Shown: positions 1 to 8,299 of the stretch, in pieces
Position numbering within the stretch: the first letter of the stretch is position 1
Layout: every line of letters begins with the position of its first letter
From: Clostridiales bacterium
Lineage (GTDB): Bacteria > Bacillota > Clostridia > Oscillospirales > Ruminococcaceae
Length of the DNA: 13,916 nt
Assembly (NCBI GenBank): GCA_012523875.1
Contig: JAAYSW010000019.1
Span: 1-13,916 of the forward strand
Reading direction: 5' to 3'
The notes under the pieces: model-generated
What the model saw: the letters and a program-made list of their open reading frames with translations, nothing else
Databases searched by the model: none
Told to the model about the DNA's origin: nothing
Translations under genes and position numbers: made by a program

Positions 1-1818
1 TATGCATTTGAAATATCAAAGATGGTGTTATCCGGAACTCTTTTGCTTATATCTCTTTTTGCTCAAGTGAATAACCTAGCTAAGATAATTATTGAAATAA
101 TTGCCTTTGCCTTGGTGGGTTATCCAATAGTTTTCAAAGCGTTGAGAAATTTGTTTAAAGGTAATTTTTTTGATGAAAACTTCCTGATGAGCATCGCAAG
201 CATAGGTGCATTTGCTATTGGTGAGCATGGCGAGGCTGTGGGCGTAATGCTTTTCTATACAATAGGTGAGTTTTGTAATGACCTAGCTGTTAACAAATCA
301 CGGAAATCAATTGCTAAACTTATGGACTTACGCCCTGATTATGTGAATATTATGAAAAGTGGGGAAATTATAAAGGTATCACCTAGTGAAGTTAAGAATG
401 GAGATATTATTATAGTAAGAACAGGTGAAAGGATTGCAATTGATGGCATAATAGTAAAGGGAAACTCATCTCTTGATACCGTTGCTATGACGGGAGAACC
501 CGTTCCTAGAGATGTTAGGGAGGGGGATGCAGTAATCAGTGGTTGTATAAATCTACAGGGAGTATTAGAGATACAAACTACAACGGATTTTAGCCAATCA
601 ACAGTAGCGAAGGTTCTTGAGCTTACTGAAAATGCACAAAGCAGGAAAGCAAAGGCTGAAAATTTTATTACTAGATTTGCAAAAGTTTATACTCCAGTTG
701 TTGTAATAAGTGCATTATTGCTTGCAGTTGTGCCATCTCTTATAGCTGGGAATCCAGCTGATTGGATTCACAGGGCATTGACCTTTTTGGTTGTATCATG
801 TCCATGTGCATTAGTTTTATCAGTACCTCTTAGCTATTTTAACGGTATAGGTGGGGCATCAAGCAAGGGCATTTTAGTTAAGGGTGGTGTTGCTCTTGAT
901 ATGTTAGCAAAATGTGATACACTTGTCTTTGATAAAACTGGTACTCTCACAAAGGGGAACCTTGCGGTTTCAAGAGTTATAGCAAATGGAATATCGGGCG
1001 AAAGGCTTTTGGAATATGCAGCTTATGCTGAATCATATTCATCACACCCAATTGCCAAAGGAATTATTAATGCTTATAACAGGGATATTGATATAAGCAG
1101 AGTTAGCAGTTATGAAATAGCAGGTAAGGGCATTAAGGCAGATTATGAGGGTAAGAGCATACTTTGTGGAAATAGGGAATTACTTATAGAAAATGATGTA
1201 ACTGTTGATTTCCAAACAGATACGACTGCGGTTTTTCTTGCTGTTGATGGAAAATTTGTTGGTGCTATTGAACTTGAAGATGAAATCAAGGAGGGTGTAG
1301 CAAGATTTATCACAGAATCAAAAAAACTTGGTATAAAGAAAACAGTGATGCTTACAGGTGATAAAAAGGAAACGGGTGAGAAGATTGGTAGGGCAATTGG
1401 AATAGATGAGGTTAGGGCAGAGTTATTGCCTAATGAAAAGGTGGATGAATTAGAAAAGCTTATTAAAGAAGGAGATAGGGCTGCATACACGGGAGATGGT
1501 ATTAATGACGCACCTGTTCTTGCAAGAGCAGATGTTGGTATTGCGATGGGTGGAATGGGTACTGACGCAGCAATTGAAGCAGCTGATGTTGTTATCATGA
1601 ATGATGATGTAAGCAAGATATTGACTGCAATTAAAATATCGAAAAAAACACAAACGATTGTAGCACAGAATATTGCTTTCTCCTTATCAGTGAAATTTCT
1701 AGTATTGGGTTTATCTGCCTTTGGATTGACAACGATGTGGTGGGCAGTTTTCGCTGATGTGGGCGTTTCGCTGATAGCAATTGTAAATTCTTTAAGAAGT
1801 CGTGTGAATAAAGATTAA
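1..1818 (+). CDS. Heavy-metal P1B-type ATPase, Zn/Cd/Pb exporter type, 5' end cut by window
   Basis: An integral membrane pump that uses ATP to export divalent soft metals (Zn2+, Cd2+ or Pb2+). The frame is open from base 1, and the seven residues before the Met at 22 read into a membrane segment, so that Met is probably internal and the N-terminus is missing. With Met22 as residue 1, visible motifs are TGEP (157-160, actuator domain), the membrane metal site CPC (260-262), the phosphorylation site DKTGT with D304, the His-Pro pair H342, and GDGIND (491-496). K558 in the next-to-last membrane segment and D579 in the last one (DVG) match the P1B-2 subgroup (ZntA/CadA), which separates it from CPx copper pumps. 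Any cytosolic metal-binding domain and the first membrane segments lie upstream of the window. No clear terminator follows. The family is certain; the exact metal is inferred. Confidence 0.93.
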   Translation, partial: YAFEISKMVLSGTLLLISLFAQVNNLAKIIIEIIAFALVGYPIVFKALRNLFKGNFFDENFLMSIASIGAFAIGEHGEAVGVMLFYTIGEFCNDLAVNKSRKSIAKLMDLRPDYVNIMKSGEIIKVSPSEVKNGDIIIVRTGERIAIDGIIVKGNSSLDTVAMTGEPVPRDVREGDAVISGCINLQGVLEIQTTTDFSQSTVAKVLELTENAQSRKAKAENFITRFAKVYTPVVVISALLLAVVPSLIAGNPADWIHRALTFLVVSCPCALVLSVPLSYFNGIGGASSKGILVKGGVALDMLAKCDTLVFDKTGTLTKGNLAVSRVIANGISGERLLEYAAYAESYSSHPIAKGIINAYNRDIDISRVSSYEIAGKGIKADYEGKSILCGNRELLIENDVTVDFQTDTTAVFLAVDGKFVGAIELEDEIKEGVARFITESKKLGIKKTVMLTGDKKETGEKIGRAIGIDEVRAELLPNEKVDELEKLIKEGDRAAYTGDGINDAPVLARADVGIAMGGMGTDAAIEAADVVIMNDDVSKILTAIKISKKTQTIVAQNIAFSLSVKFLVLGLSAFGLTTMWWAVFADVGVSLIAIVNSLRSRVNKD

Positions 1819-1858
1819 AATCTATGTTAACTTTTAGTATATAAGTTTTAGGATAATG

Positions 1859-2054
1859 CCTATGTTGCATAAAAAACAAGCAGTTATAGACATATAATTA
1901 TATCAAAACATAAAAAAAATTAGTGTTATTTTTGTTAGTTGTACATTATTAATCATATTTATATATAAAATTCTATAAAGTTGCTATTGAATTATTTTGT
2001 TTTTATGGTATAATGGTTATATGGCTATTTGCAAAATGCAGTATGCAACATAGG
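1859..2054. repeat. Possible MITE-like element with 13-bp terminal inverted repeats
   Basis: The ends are a perfect inverted repeat, CCTATGTTGCATA at 1859-1871 and TATGCAACATAGG at 2042-2054. Symmetry resumes further in: 1887-1897 (TAGACATATAA) matches the complement of 2017-2027 in 10 of 11 positions, at nearly equal distance from the two ends (15 and 14 bases). The 196-bp interior is very AT-rich and has no credible ORF. Flanks TAATG (1854-1858) and TAAAG (2055-2059) agree in 4 of 5 bases and might be an imperfect target duplication, which is weak evidence. There is one copy in the window, so mobility is inferred; it could instead be a large regulatory palindrome. Confidence 0.4.
1987..2014 (+). 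promoter_or_regulatory. Sigma-A-type promoter for the epimerase gene
   Basis: A -35 box TTGAAT (1987-1992), a 16-bp spacer and a perfect -10 TATAAT (2009-2014) preceded by an extended -10 TG (2006-2007). Transcription should start near 2021, leaving a leader of about 50 nt. The whole promoter sits inside the inverted-repeat element at 1859-2054. Confidence 0.65.
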
Positions 2055-2071
2055 TAAAGGAGGGTAGCTTT

Positions 2072-3022
2072 ATGAAAAAGGTTTTAGTTACTGGTGCGTG
2101 TGGTATAATTGGGGATAGAGTTTGTTCTGGTTTACTTAAAAAGGGATATTCTGTAATTGCAGTAGACAAACAGCTAAGTCCCTATAATAGTAAAAAAAAT
2201 CATTTTAAATTCTATGAAGCTAAACCAAATGATAAAGTTAAATATGTTAATATATTTGAAACTGAAGATATAGATTCCATAATTCACTTAGCTTGTACAG
2301 CTGATAATGATTTTGGACATATAATTGATGACGAAGAGATTGAAATGGCTAGAGTATGCAATAAGTATATATTTAAATTAGCGATGGCATCTGATATAAA
2401 GCAATGTTTAATGGTTAGTACAACACAGGTATATGAAATTCCGAAAACAAGGGAGCCTGTTAGGGAAGAAGATGATATAAAAATCATCACAAATTATGCA
2501 AAGCTTAAATATGAAACTGAAATGGCAATGGCTGATGCATTTAGGGGCACAAGGGATACATCATTGGCTATTATGAGGATTCCACCTGTTTATACTTTTG
2601 ATTATTATGAAAATTTATTAGCAAAGATTCTTGATTCTAAGGATGAAACGGCATTTGTATATAGAACGGGTGAGTATGGCTTTCAGTTTTGTTGCGTGCA
2701 TAACCTAGCGGATTTTATCCTCTGCTTTATGCGACATGCGGATAATCCAGCATATACAGGTATATATAATATTGCTGATAAAACTTTAACTAGTGCCTCT
2801 GAAATAGTTGGATTTTTGAGGGAACATCATAGGCTTGGGGCTGTAATTCAACGTAAGGAGAATCCAATCTCGGGATTATTGTCAAGATTTAAAGGTGGAA
2901 AAGAAGAAAAGACGAATTATAGATATCTTGATTTTAAGACATTGCTGAATAATATTAGTTATGATACAAGTAAGGCTTCAAGACTATGTCCATTTAGATG
3001 GAATTTGGGTAATACAAAATAG
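2072..3022 (+). CDS. NAD(P)-dependent epimerase/dehydratase (extended SDR family)
   Basis: A cytoplasmic Rossmann-fold oxidoreductase of the extended short-chain dehydrogenase class, which usually acts on nucleotide sugars. The N-terminus carries the dinucleotide-binding pattern TGxxGxxG (TGACGIIG, about residues 7-14). The catalytic Tyr-Lys pair is Y142-x3-K146 (YAKLK), and the usual Ser/Thr strand is seen in MVSTTQVYE about 25 residues earlier. Length is 316 aa, normal for the family. The start is supported by AAAGGAGG at 2056-2063, 8 nt upstream. The C-terminal third, which sets substrate preference, is not one I recognise. It appears monocistronic: its own promoter lies upstream and a strong hairpin follows. 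Substrate and pathway (cell-surface sugar, for example) cannot be given from the sequence. Confidence 0.85.
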   Translation: MKKVLVTGACGIIGDRVCSGLLKKGYSVIAVDKQLSPYNSKKNHFKFYEAKPNDKVKYVNIFETEDIDSIIHLACTADNDFGHIIDDEEIEMARVCNKYIFKLAMASDIKQCLMVSTTQVYEIPKTREPVREEDDIKIITNYAKLKYETEMAMADAFRGTRDTSLAIMRIPPVYTFDYYENLLAKILDSKDETAFVYRTGEYGFQFCCVHNLADFILCFMRHADNPAYTGIYNIADKTLTSASEIVGFLREHHRLGAVIQRKENPISGLLSRFKGGKEEKTNYRYLDFKTLLNNISYDTSKASRLCPFRWNLGNTK

Positions 3023-3096
3023 TACTGATTATTTAATCATAAGAAAGATGTTAAGCTTTTGCTTGACATTTTTTAGTTAGAGAAGTTTAAAAATTA

Positions 3097-3128
3097 ATAG
3101 CCATCTGATAATAATCTCAGATGGCTAT
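3097..3128. terminator. Bidirectional intrinsic terminator between convergent genes
   Basis: A perfect 12-bp stem (ATAGCCATCTGA paired with TCAGATGGCTAT) closes an 8-nt loop. On the plus strand it is followed by a moderately T-rich run and ends the epimerase transcript. On the minus strand it is followed by ATTAATTTTTAA, and it lies 11 bp beyond the last stop codon of the ABC operon. Confidence 0.85.
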
Positions 3129-3139
3129 CATTATATTAT

Positions 3140-4543
3140 TTATTTGTTTTCATCAATAAATCTAACTAAAGCTTCTTGAGTTTTATATAGCCCCTTATCC
3201 TCATGAAATGCCTTTAGGCGAACAATAAATCCAGTATATTCTCCATCTATCATAGCATAGAAAGTATTTTCTGATTTAGGGATAAATGAAACCGTAACTG
3301 TTTCTGGCTCTGATTTTCTTGTGTAAATAAAGCTTATCTTAGGTTCAATTGAAATATCAGGTTGGGTATTTATATCTATATGGTCGAAATAAACACCTGC
3401 AATTGATGAGTAAAAATCAATAAATAGCTTAACGGCATCATCTCCAAGAGCATTGATATTTATATCATTATAGCTGTATTTAGCATTGGCAATGTCGTTA
3501 GCATTTGCGTTAATTATTAGCGTTGTGATTTCTCCATCAGCCATTATCTCTACCTTTGAAACATCATATATATTTTCAGTATGGATTGTATCGACAATCA
3601 TTTGTTCAGCGGTTACATCAAGGAAAGATAACTGGCTTCTATAGAATGTTACAACGTCTTTAGTGCTATTGAATAATGCATAAATCTCGCCCGTTTCATT
3701 AATCATATCACCGAACAAGATTTTCTCGGATTTATTTCTAGCGTTAATTTCAAGGATATAGCTCGGATTATCAAAGCCATAATCGGTATAATCTTGTAAA
3801 TCCTCTTGAATAAAATTAGCTATATTGATACGAATAATTGTATCAATCATGCCTGAAAGCTTAGCTACATTTGTTCTTTCAATATAGAGTGGTTCATTCA
3901 TAATCCACCCCAAGCTATCGGATTTAGTAACATCATAGGCGATTGTGCCCTCATGCTCTAATGAAACACTTATTACATCACTTAAGAGGGAATCAAAAAG
4001 ATAAATTTCTTTCAGACTCTCCCTTGATGTATTAAACACAGAACCAATTGCGTAATTGATAGAATAGATAGTATTTTCACCTTGTTTTTTTACATAGTAT
4101 GAATCTTTAGTAATACTTTCATTACCTACCTCAAGTATATATTTATTAGAATCAGAAGTGGTACAGGTTATAATACTCTTTGGCGAATCCAAGCCATAAA
4201 GTGATAAATCATTAGCCGATTCCACGATAATTTCTATTGCCTGAAGGCTTGACATATAATTTGCGATATCATTTAGCATATATGGATTGAATTTAAACTG
4301 CTCTGAACTCTTAGATACCCAATTATTATTTTCCATTGCAAAATCAAATTCACCATCGCTATTGATAATTAATAAATCAGTAATATTGCTCGTATCAAAG
4401 TTAAAGATATTGATAATAGGGGTGGACGAGAATTGTTCTGTTTCCTTTTTCGTTACCCTTTTATCTATAATGAAGTATGCGGCAGTAAAAACCACAATAA
4501 CAGCGATTAGAATGGCTATGAGCTTATACTGCTTACTACTCAT
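3140..4543 (-). CDS. DUF4340-like membrane-anchored protein of the Gld-type ABC cassette
   Basis: Last gene of the ABC operon. It has an N-terminal membrane anchor at about residues 7-26 and then a long extracytoplasmic region, as expected for DUF4340 proteins that accompany GldG-like partners. Two similar units are visible: YGLDSP (116-121) and YGFDNP (255-260) are each followed by a strand and a short G-D/G-N turn, so the ectodomain is a tandem duplication. The start is set by the sequence: ATGA overlaps the stop of the GldG-like gene by 4 nt, and AGGAGG lies 8 nt upstream (complement of 4552-4557), which points to translational coupling. Length is 467 aa. The biochemical role is unknown; a periplasm-side accessory part of the transporter is inferred from context. 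Confidence 0.8.
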   Translation of the reverse strand: MSSKQYKLIAILIAVIVVFTAAYFIIDKRVTKKETEQFSSTPIINIFNFDTSNITDLLIINSDGEFDFAMENNNWVSKSSEQFKFNPYMLNDIANYMSSLQAIEIIVESANDLSLYGLDSPKSIITCTTSDSNKYILEVGNESITKDSYYVKKQGENTIYSINYAIGSVFNTSRESLKEIYLFDSLLSDVISVSLEHEGTIAYDVTKSDSLGWIMNEPLYIERTNVAKLSGMIDTIIRINIANFIQEDLQDYTDYGFDNPSYILEINARNKSEKILFGDMINETGEIYALFNSTKDVVTFYRSQLSFLDVTAEQMIVDTIHTENIYDVSKVEIMADGEITTLIINANANDIANAKYSYNDININALGDDAVKLFIDFYSSIAGVYFDHIDINTQPDISIEPKISFIYTRKSEPETVTVSFIPKSENTFYAMIDGEYTGFIVRLKAFHEDKGLYKTQEALVRFIDENK

Positions 4544-6120
4544 GAAATACGCCTCCTACTCCAAACTAGAACACCAATTCCAGCGACTACAATGGGAATC
4601 GCATAGAATAAGATGAGAAGATTCTTAGCTGATTCCTCAACAGTGGCGCTATCTTTAGAAATTACAATATGGTCTTTTGTATTTACTTTAACGGGGATGC
4701 CCAAATCAAGGTCAGCATCATTTGCCCAGCTTATTGAATTAAGAAAAAGATGTTGCATTGTTGCGTTATAAGGAACGGTTAGATATTCATTATCAATGAA
4801 ATCCGCATCACCAAGAACTAATATTTTTGAGTTGTTTCGTAATTTATCTACTGCATAATAGGATAAATACATTCCCCCTTCAGTGGTATCAGGGTCTGGG
4901 TTAATTCCACCGTATGGTTCACCAACTGCTGTATCATATGCTTGAATAAGCGGTTCAACAGTTAAGTCGGCATGTAAATTATCAGAGGTTGAATAAAAGC
5001 TTCTGGAATTTGATATATATGTTATTGCGTTCATTTGTAAAATTTGAGATGTAAGATAGACAGCAGATTCTGAAGTAGCACCAAGCATATCAGCTTCAAA
5101 AAGATATGGATTATCCCTATCTGCTAAATAATTTTCATCCGTTTCTTTTACCCTATCATAATTCATTACAATAGAATATTTAGACATAACATCACCAATA
5201 TTTGTATACTCCATCTTTTCATCATTCGGTGGCATCATAAAGGTTATACTTCCACCATTATCAAGAAATTGGTTAATCATATCTTTTTCGTTTTTGGAAA
5301 TATCCTTAGTTGGTGCAGCGACAATAATAAGTTGTGCATCATCAGGAACTTCGCCAGTTTCAGCAAGATTCAGCTCAGCTATCTTATAGCCCTCCTGTTT
5401 GATTCTTTCTACGACATAGGAGTAATTTTCTGTAATAGATTTCTCCCCATGCCCAGTAAGGAAATAGTTCACAGGTTGTTTATCAGTCATAGCAAGTTTA
5501 TCAATATGCTTAATAGCACTTGTTAGAGCGTTTTCACCAGCAAACCCAGAGATAGTAACAGTTTGTAATTCTTCGGAAGCTTCCGAAATAAACATAGTTG
5601 CACCATCAATCTTCTTCGCAACGCTACCACTCTTTACAAGAAAATTAACCTTATCGCCTCTTAGGCTATTAGAAAGGCTTTCTTCAAGTTGAAGATCGCT
5701 CATAGTCCTTATACCCTCTTCAGTACTAAGATTAACTATATTAACATTAACCTTTTCAAAGCTATTGTATTGAGCTAGTGAATAATACATTGGCTCAAGT
5801 CCAGAAATATCAGAAAAATCATCTAAAGTATTCAGTGGTCTACCCTTAGTAAGTTCTTTAATTTGGTTAGAATTGAAAATAAAGTATATATCTATTGTAT
5901 TATTCAGTGATTTAGCAATATTAACAGAGGTTTCAGTTAGAGAATATAAGCTGTTTGGGGTCATATCAAAATCCACTTTTAACCTGCTTGCAATAAGATT
6001 GAATGGTATTGCAGCAATCAGAACAAGCAAAGATATAATTAATGCCATACCAGTTGATTGAAGTTTTTTAAATCTGATTACATTATAATTCTTATCAAAA
6101 TCTTTTTTTTCTTTTTTCAT
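4540..6120 (-). CDS. GldG-like ABC transporter auxiliary protein
   Basis: A protein of the GldG / ABC-transporter-auxiliary family. A short basic cytoplasmic tail is followed by a membrane segment at about 24-45. Next comes the typical motif after the first helix, FDMTPNSLYSLTE (51-63), a large extracytoplasmic domain with TGHGE (222-226), and a C-terminal membrane helix (about 500-520) ending in RRR. Length is 526 aa, in the usual range. The start follows an AGGGGG site overlapping the end of the permease gene, with a 6-nt gap. In Bacteroidota GldA/F/G support gliding motility; Firmicutes carrying this cassette do not glide, so the name reflects homology only. The substrate is unknown. Confidence 0.87.
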   Translation of the reverse strand: MKKEKKDFDKNYNVIRFKKLQSTGMALIISLLVLIAAIPFNLIASRLKVDFDMTPNSLYSLTETSVNIAKSLNNTIDIYFIFNSNQIKELTKGRPLNTLDDFSDISGLEPMYYSLAQYNSFEKVNVNIVNLSTEEGIRTMSDLQLEESLSNSLRGDKVNFLVKSGSVAKKIDGATMFISEASEELQTVTISGFAGENALTSAIKHIDKLAMTDKQPVNYFLTGHGEKSITENYSYVVERIKQEGYKIAELNLAETGEVPDDAQLIIVAAPTKDISKNEKDMINQFLDNGGSITFMMPPNDEKMEYTNIGDVMSKYSIVMNYDRVKETDENYLADRDNPYLFEADMLGATSESAVYLTSQILQMNAITYISNSRSFYSTSDNLHADLTVEPLIQAYDTAVGEPYGGINPDPDTTEGGMYLSYYAVDKLRNNSKILVLGDADFIDNEYLTVPYNATMQHLFLNSISWANDADLDLGIPVKVNTKDHIVISKDSATVEESAKNLLILFYAIPIVVAGIGVLVWSRRRIS

Positions 6121-6126
6121 TATAGC

Positions 6127-6858
6127 TTACCCCCTATTCCAGCGTCTTCTTGCATTAACAATTACAACCCACGCAAGTACAACTGCAATTGATGTAAAAA
6201 AGAATACTAAATCGTTGAGTCTAATTATTCCAATTGAGAACATATTAAAGCGTGTTTGAGTTGAAAATATGGAGAATACAGATTTAAGCAATGGAATACT
6301 CTGTATCATATCACTTTGGCTAAATCTATCAAGGAAGAGCAAAACAATCATTGCACCTTCTCCTGTAACAGCAGCTATAATTGGATTATCGGTAAGTGAT
6401 GACATGAGCATTCCAATTGAAATACAAAGTAAACCAATAGAAACAAATCCGATATAACTACAAATCAAGCTTGATAGATAAACCTGTCCAAGAAGAGCTG
6501 TGATTAGAGGATAAACGAAAGATAGAGTAATCATAAGCAGGAAAACTGTAGCAATTGCTAAGAATTTGCCAAATACAATTTTAGGTATACTTATGGGTGA
6601 CGATAAAAGCAAGGTTTCTGTTCCACTTTTCCTCTCCTCAGCAAAACTTCTCATTGTTAGAACAGGGATTAAAAAAATGAAATAAAAGAAGTTATTATAA
6701 AAAATATTAGAAAAGGAAAAGGTATATTTAGGTGTTACAATGTTAGAAATTCCGTTAGCAAACTCAAGCGAGAAAGCCAGCAAGAATAAAGCACATATGA
6801 TATAAGCAAAAGCTGAGTAAAAATATGATTGTAATTCCTTTTTGTATAATGAAAACAT
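6127..6858 (-). CDS. ABC-2 type permease (GldF-like)
   Basis: Polytopic membrane subunit of the ABC transporter, 243 aa with about six hydrophobic segments (roughly residues 17-38, 54-68, 96-122, 126-155, 159-177 and 217-238). The short loop RSFAEERKSGTETLLLSSP (about 70-88) is the characteristic ABC-2/NatB-like cytoplasmic region that contacts the ATPase. The start follows AAGGAGG (complement of 6869-6875), which overlaps the last codons of the ATPase gene. It lies between the ATPase and the GldG-like gene, so it would form the channel of one complex with them. Export is more likely than import because no binding protein is encoded; this is inference. Confidence 0.9.
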   Translation of the reverse strand: MFSLYKKELQSYFYSAFAYIICALFLLAFSLEFANGISNIVTPKYTFSFSNIFYNNFFYFIFLIPVLTMRSFAEERKSGTETLLLSSPISIPKIVFGKFLAIATVFLLMITLSFVYPLITALLGQVYLSSLICSYIGFVSIGLLCISIGMLMSSLTDNPIIAAVTGEGAMIVLLFLDRFSQSDMIQSIPLLKSVFSIFSTQTRFNMFSIGIIRLNDLVFFFTSIAVVLAWVVIVNARRRWNRG

Positions 6859-6863
6859 ATTGG

Positions 6864-7871
6864 TTAAGCCTCCTTATTTTCGTCAGAATCTATATTTTTT
6901 TCAATATCATCGAAAACATCATAGATTGTGCGTTTTTTAGATGGTTGTTTTGTCAGCTTAACAAATACTTGTTCGAGATTAGCCTGGTCAGTTTGCACTT
7001 CTAAAATAGAGCAATCCTCAGAGATAAGTTTTGCGATGGTTTGCTTACGTGCATCATCGTTTGCAAGCTCAAGCTTAAAGGCATATGCATTAGGTTTGTC
7101 CGATGTAATTTCAGTATAATCAAGAATGGATTTCGTATTATTGAATATATCAATAATTTTAACCTTATCCCCATCAATAGTAATAGTTAAAGCAATATTA
7201 GAGGATACCCTATCAGAGAGGTTTTTCAGCGTATCAAGAGCCTTCAGTTCGCCTTTTGCAATAATCAATGCCTTATCACAAACAGCACTTATTTCCTGCA
7301 ATATATGGGAACAGAGGATAATAGCATGATCCTTTTTTAAATCCTTAATCAATTTCCTTACCTCAAGAATTTGATTAGGGTCAAGCCCAACAGTAGGCTC
7401 ATCAAGGATAAGTATCTTAGGGTCGCCAATAAGAGCCTGTGCAAATCCAACCCTTTGTTTATAACCTTTAGAAAGATTTTTAATAATACGCTTGCTAACA
7501 TCATTAATTTTAAGCCTGTCCATAACAAGTTTAATCTGTTCATTGCGTTTAGAACGAGGAACCGCTTTAATTCCAGCTACAAATTTAAGATATTCATAAA
7601 CCTTCATATCGGTATAAAGTGGTGGTATTTCAGGAAGGTAGCCGATAGATTTTTTTGCCTCCATAGGGTTGTTGGAAATATCAAAGCCATTTACAATAAT
7701 AGTACCTGAAGTAGGGGGTAGGCAGCCAGTAATCATATTCATAGTAGTAGTTTTTCCAGCACCATTAGGTCCTAGAAAGCCGAGAATCTCATTATCAGAA
7801 ACGGTGAAAGACAAATCATTAACAGCTGTAATAGTGCCAAACCGTTTTGTGAGATTTTTAATTTCGACCAT
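6864..7871 (-). CDS. ABC transporter ATP-binding protein (GldA-like)
   Basis: Cytoplasmic ATPase of the transporter and first gene of the operon. Motifs appear in order: Walker A GPNGAGKTT (34-42), E81 at the Q-loop position (GYLPE, common in this subfamily), signature LSKGYKQRVG (133-142), Walker B ILILDEP (153-159), D-loop GLD (162-164) and switch histidine H189. The nucleotide-binding domain fills about 1-215. The C-terminal part contains the LEQVFVKLT motif seen in drug/Nat-type exporters and ends in an acidic tail of about 25 residues. At 335 aa it is a little longer than the family's usual 300-310. The start is supported by GAAGGGAG, 7 nt upstream. All catalytic residues are present, so it should be active. 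Confidence 0.93.
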   Translation of the reverse strand: MVEIKNLTKRFGTITAVNDLSFTVSDNEILGFLGPNGAGKTTTMNMITGCLPPTSGTIIVNGFDISNNPMEAKKSIGYLPEIPPLYTDMKVYEYLKFVAGIKAVPRSKRNEQIKLVMDRLKINDVSKRIIKNLSKGYKQRVGFAQALIGDPKILILDEPTVGLDPNQILEVRKLIKDLKKDHAIILCSHILQEISAVCDKALIIAKGELKALDTLKNLSDRVSSNIALTITIDGDKVKIIDIFNNTKSILDYTEITSDKPNAYAFKLELANDDARKQTIAKLISEDCSILEVQTDQANLEQVFVKLTKQPSKKRTIYDVFDDIEKNIDSDENKEA

Positions 7872-7932
7872 GGTATTCTCCCTTCAAAACAAAATTCATA
7901 AATAAAATCAGTAACTTTAATTATTGCAAAAT

Positions 7933-7962
7933 ATTATGAACGCATTATTAACAAACTGTAAC
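7933..7962 (-). promoter_or_regulatory. Candidate promoter of the ABC operon
   Basis: Read on the minus strand, GTTACA (complement of 7957-7962, 4 of 6 to the -35 consensus), an 18-bp spacer and CATAAT (complement of 7933-7938, 5 of 6 to the -10). It predicts a start near 7926 and a leader of about 55 nt. A TATAAT further upstream (about 7966-7971) lacks a fitting -35, so the assignment is tentative. Confidence 0.35.
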
Positions 7963-8122
7963 CATTATATTAACGAACCATAATATTAATAGAATTATAT
8001 ATAAAGTAAATAAAATTGTGATATAAATTACCGAAGTTGAAACATATTATATCATATATTAAAAATGTGTGAATTGTGTGAGGAAATAAGGCAAATTTGA
8101 TGATTAAAAATTTACTATACAT

Positions 8123-8299
8123 AATACACAAATTTTTTTCTTCAAAGTCGGCAAAAAGATAATAAACATTAATTAGTGCATAAGTTACCAAGCATTTCTT
8201 TGTGCAAATACACAAAAATCTTCGGCAAATGTTACTCTGGTTTCATTTTTTGTATATTTTTTTATCCTAAAAGGCTTGACAAAGAAATTTTTGTGTATT
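8123..8299. repeat. Repeated AATACACAAA-type sites around the cellulase promoter
   Basis: Three copies of one word. AATACACAAATTT begins at 8123; AATACACAAAAAT lies at 8207-8219; its exact complement ATTTTTGTGTATT lies at 8287-8299. The last two form a perfect 13-bp inverted repeat with centres 80 bp apart. The third copy fills most of the promoter spacer and touches the -10 box. The first two copies are each followed by TCGGCAAA, 24 and 14 bp from the start of the ATACACAAA core, a difference of 10 bp or about one helical turn. This looks like an operator array, but the regulator is unknown. Confidence 0.45.

Noticed and set aside
1143..1616. 157-aa minus-strand frame within the P1B ATPase gene
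   Set aside because: It lies fully opposite conserved ATPase motifs; its Ser/Ile-rich composition is what antisense reading of this AT-rich gene gives, and no ribosome binding site is seen.
1826..1852. Terminator after the P1B ATPase (AACTT...AAGTT)
   Set aside because: Only a 5-bp A/T stem with a 9-nt loop and no T tract; too weak to call.
7371..7709. 112-aa plus-strand frame opposite the ABC ATPase
   Set aside because: It overlaps the Walker/signature region of a clearly real gene and resembles no family I know.
7970..8215. 81-aa minus-strand frame in the divergent control region
   Set aside because: Composition is typical of random AT-rich DNA (many Tyr, Ile, Asn, Phe), there is no ribosome binding site, and the frame covers the repeat array.
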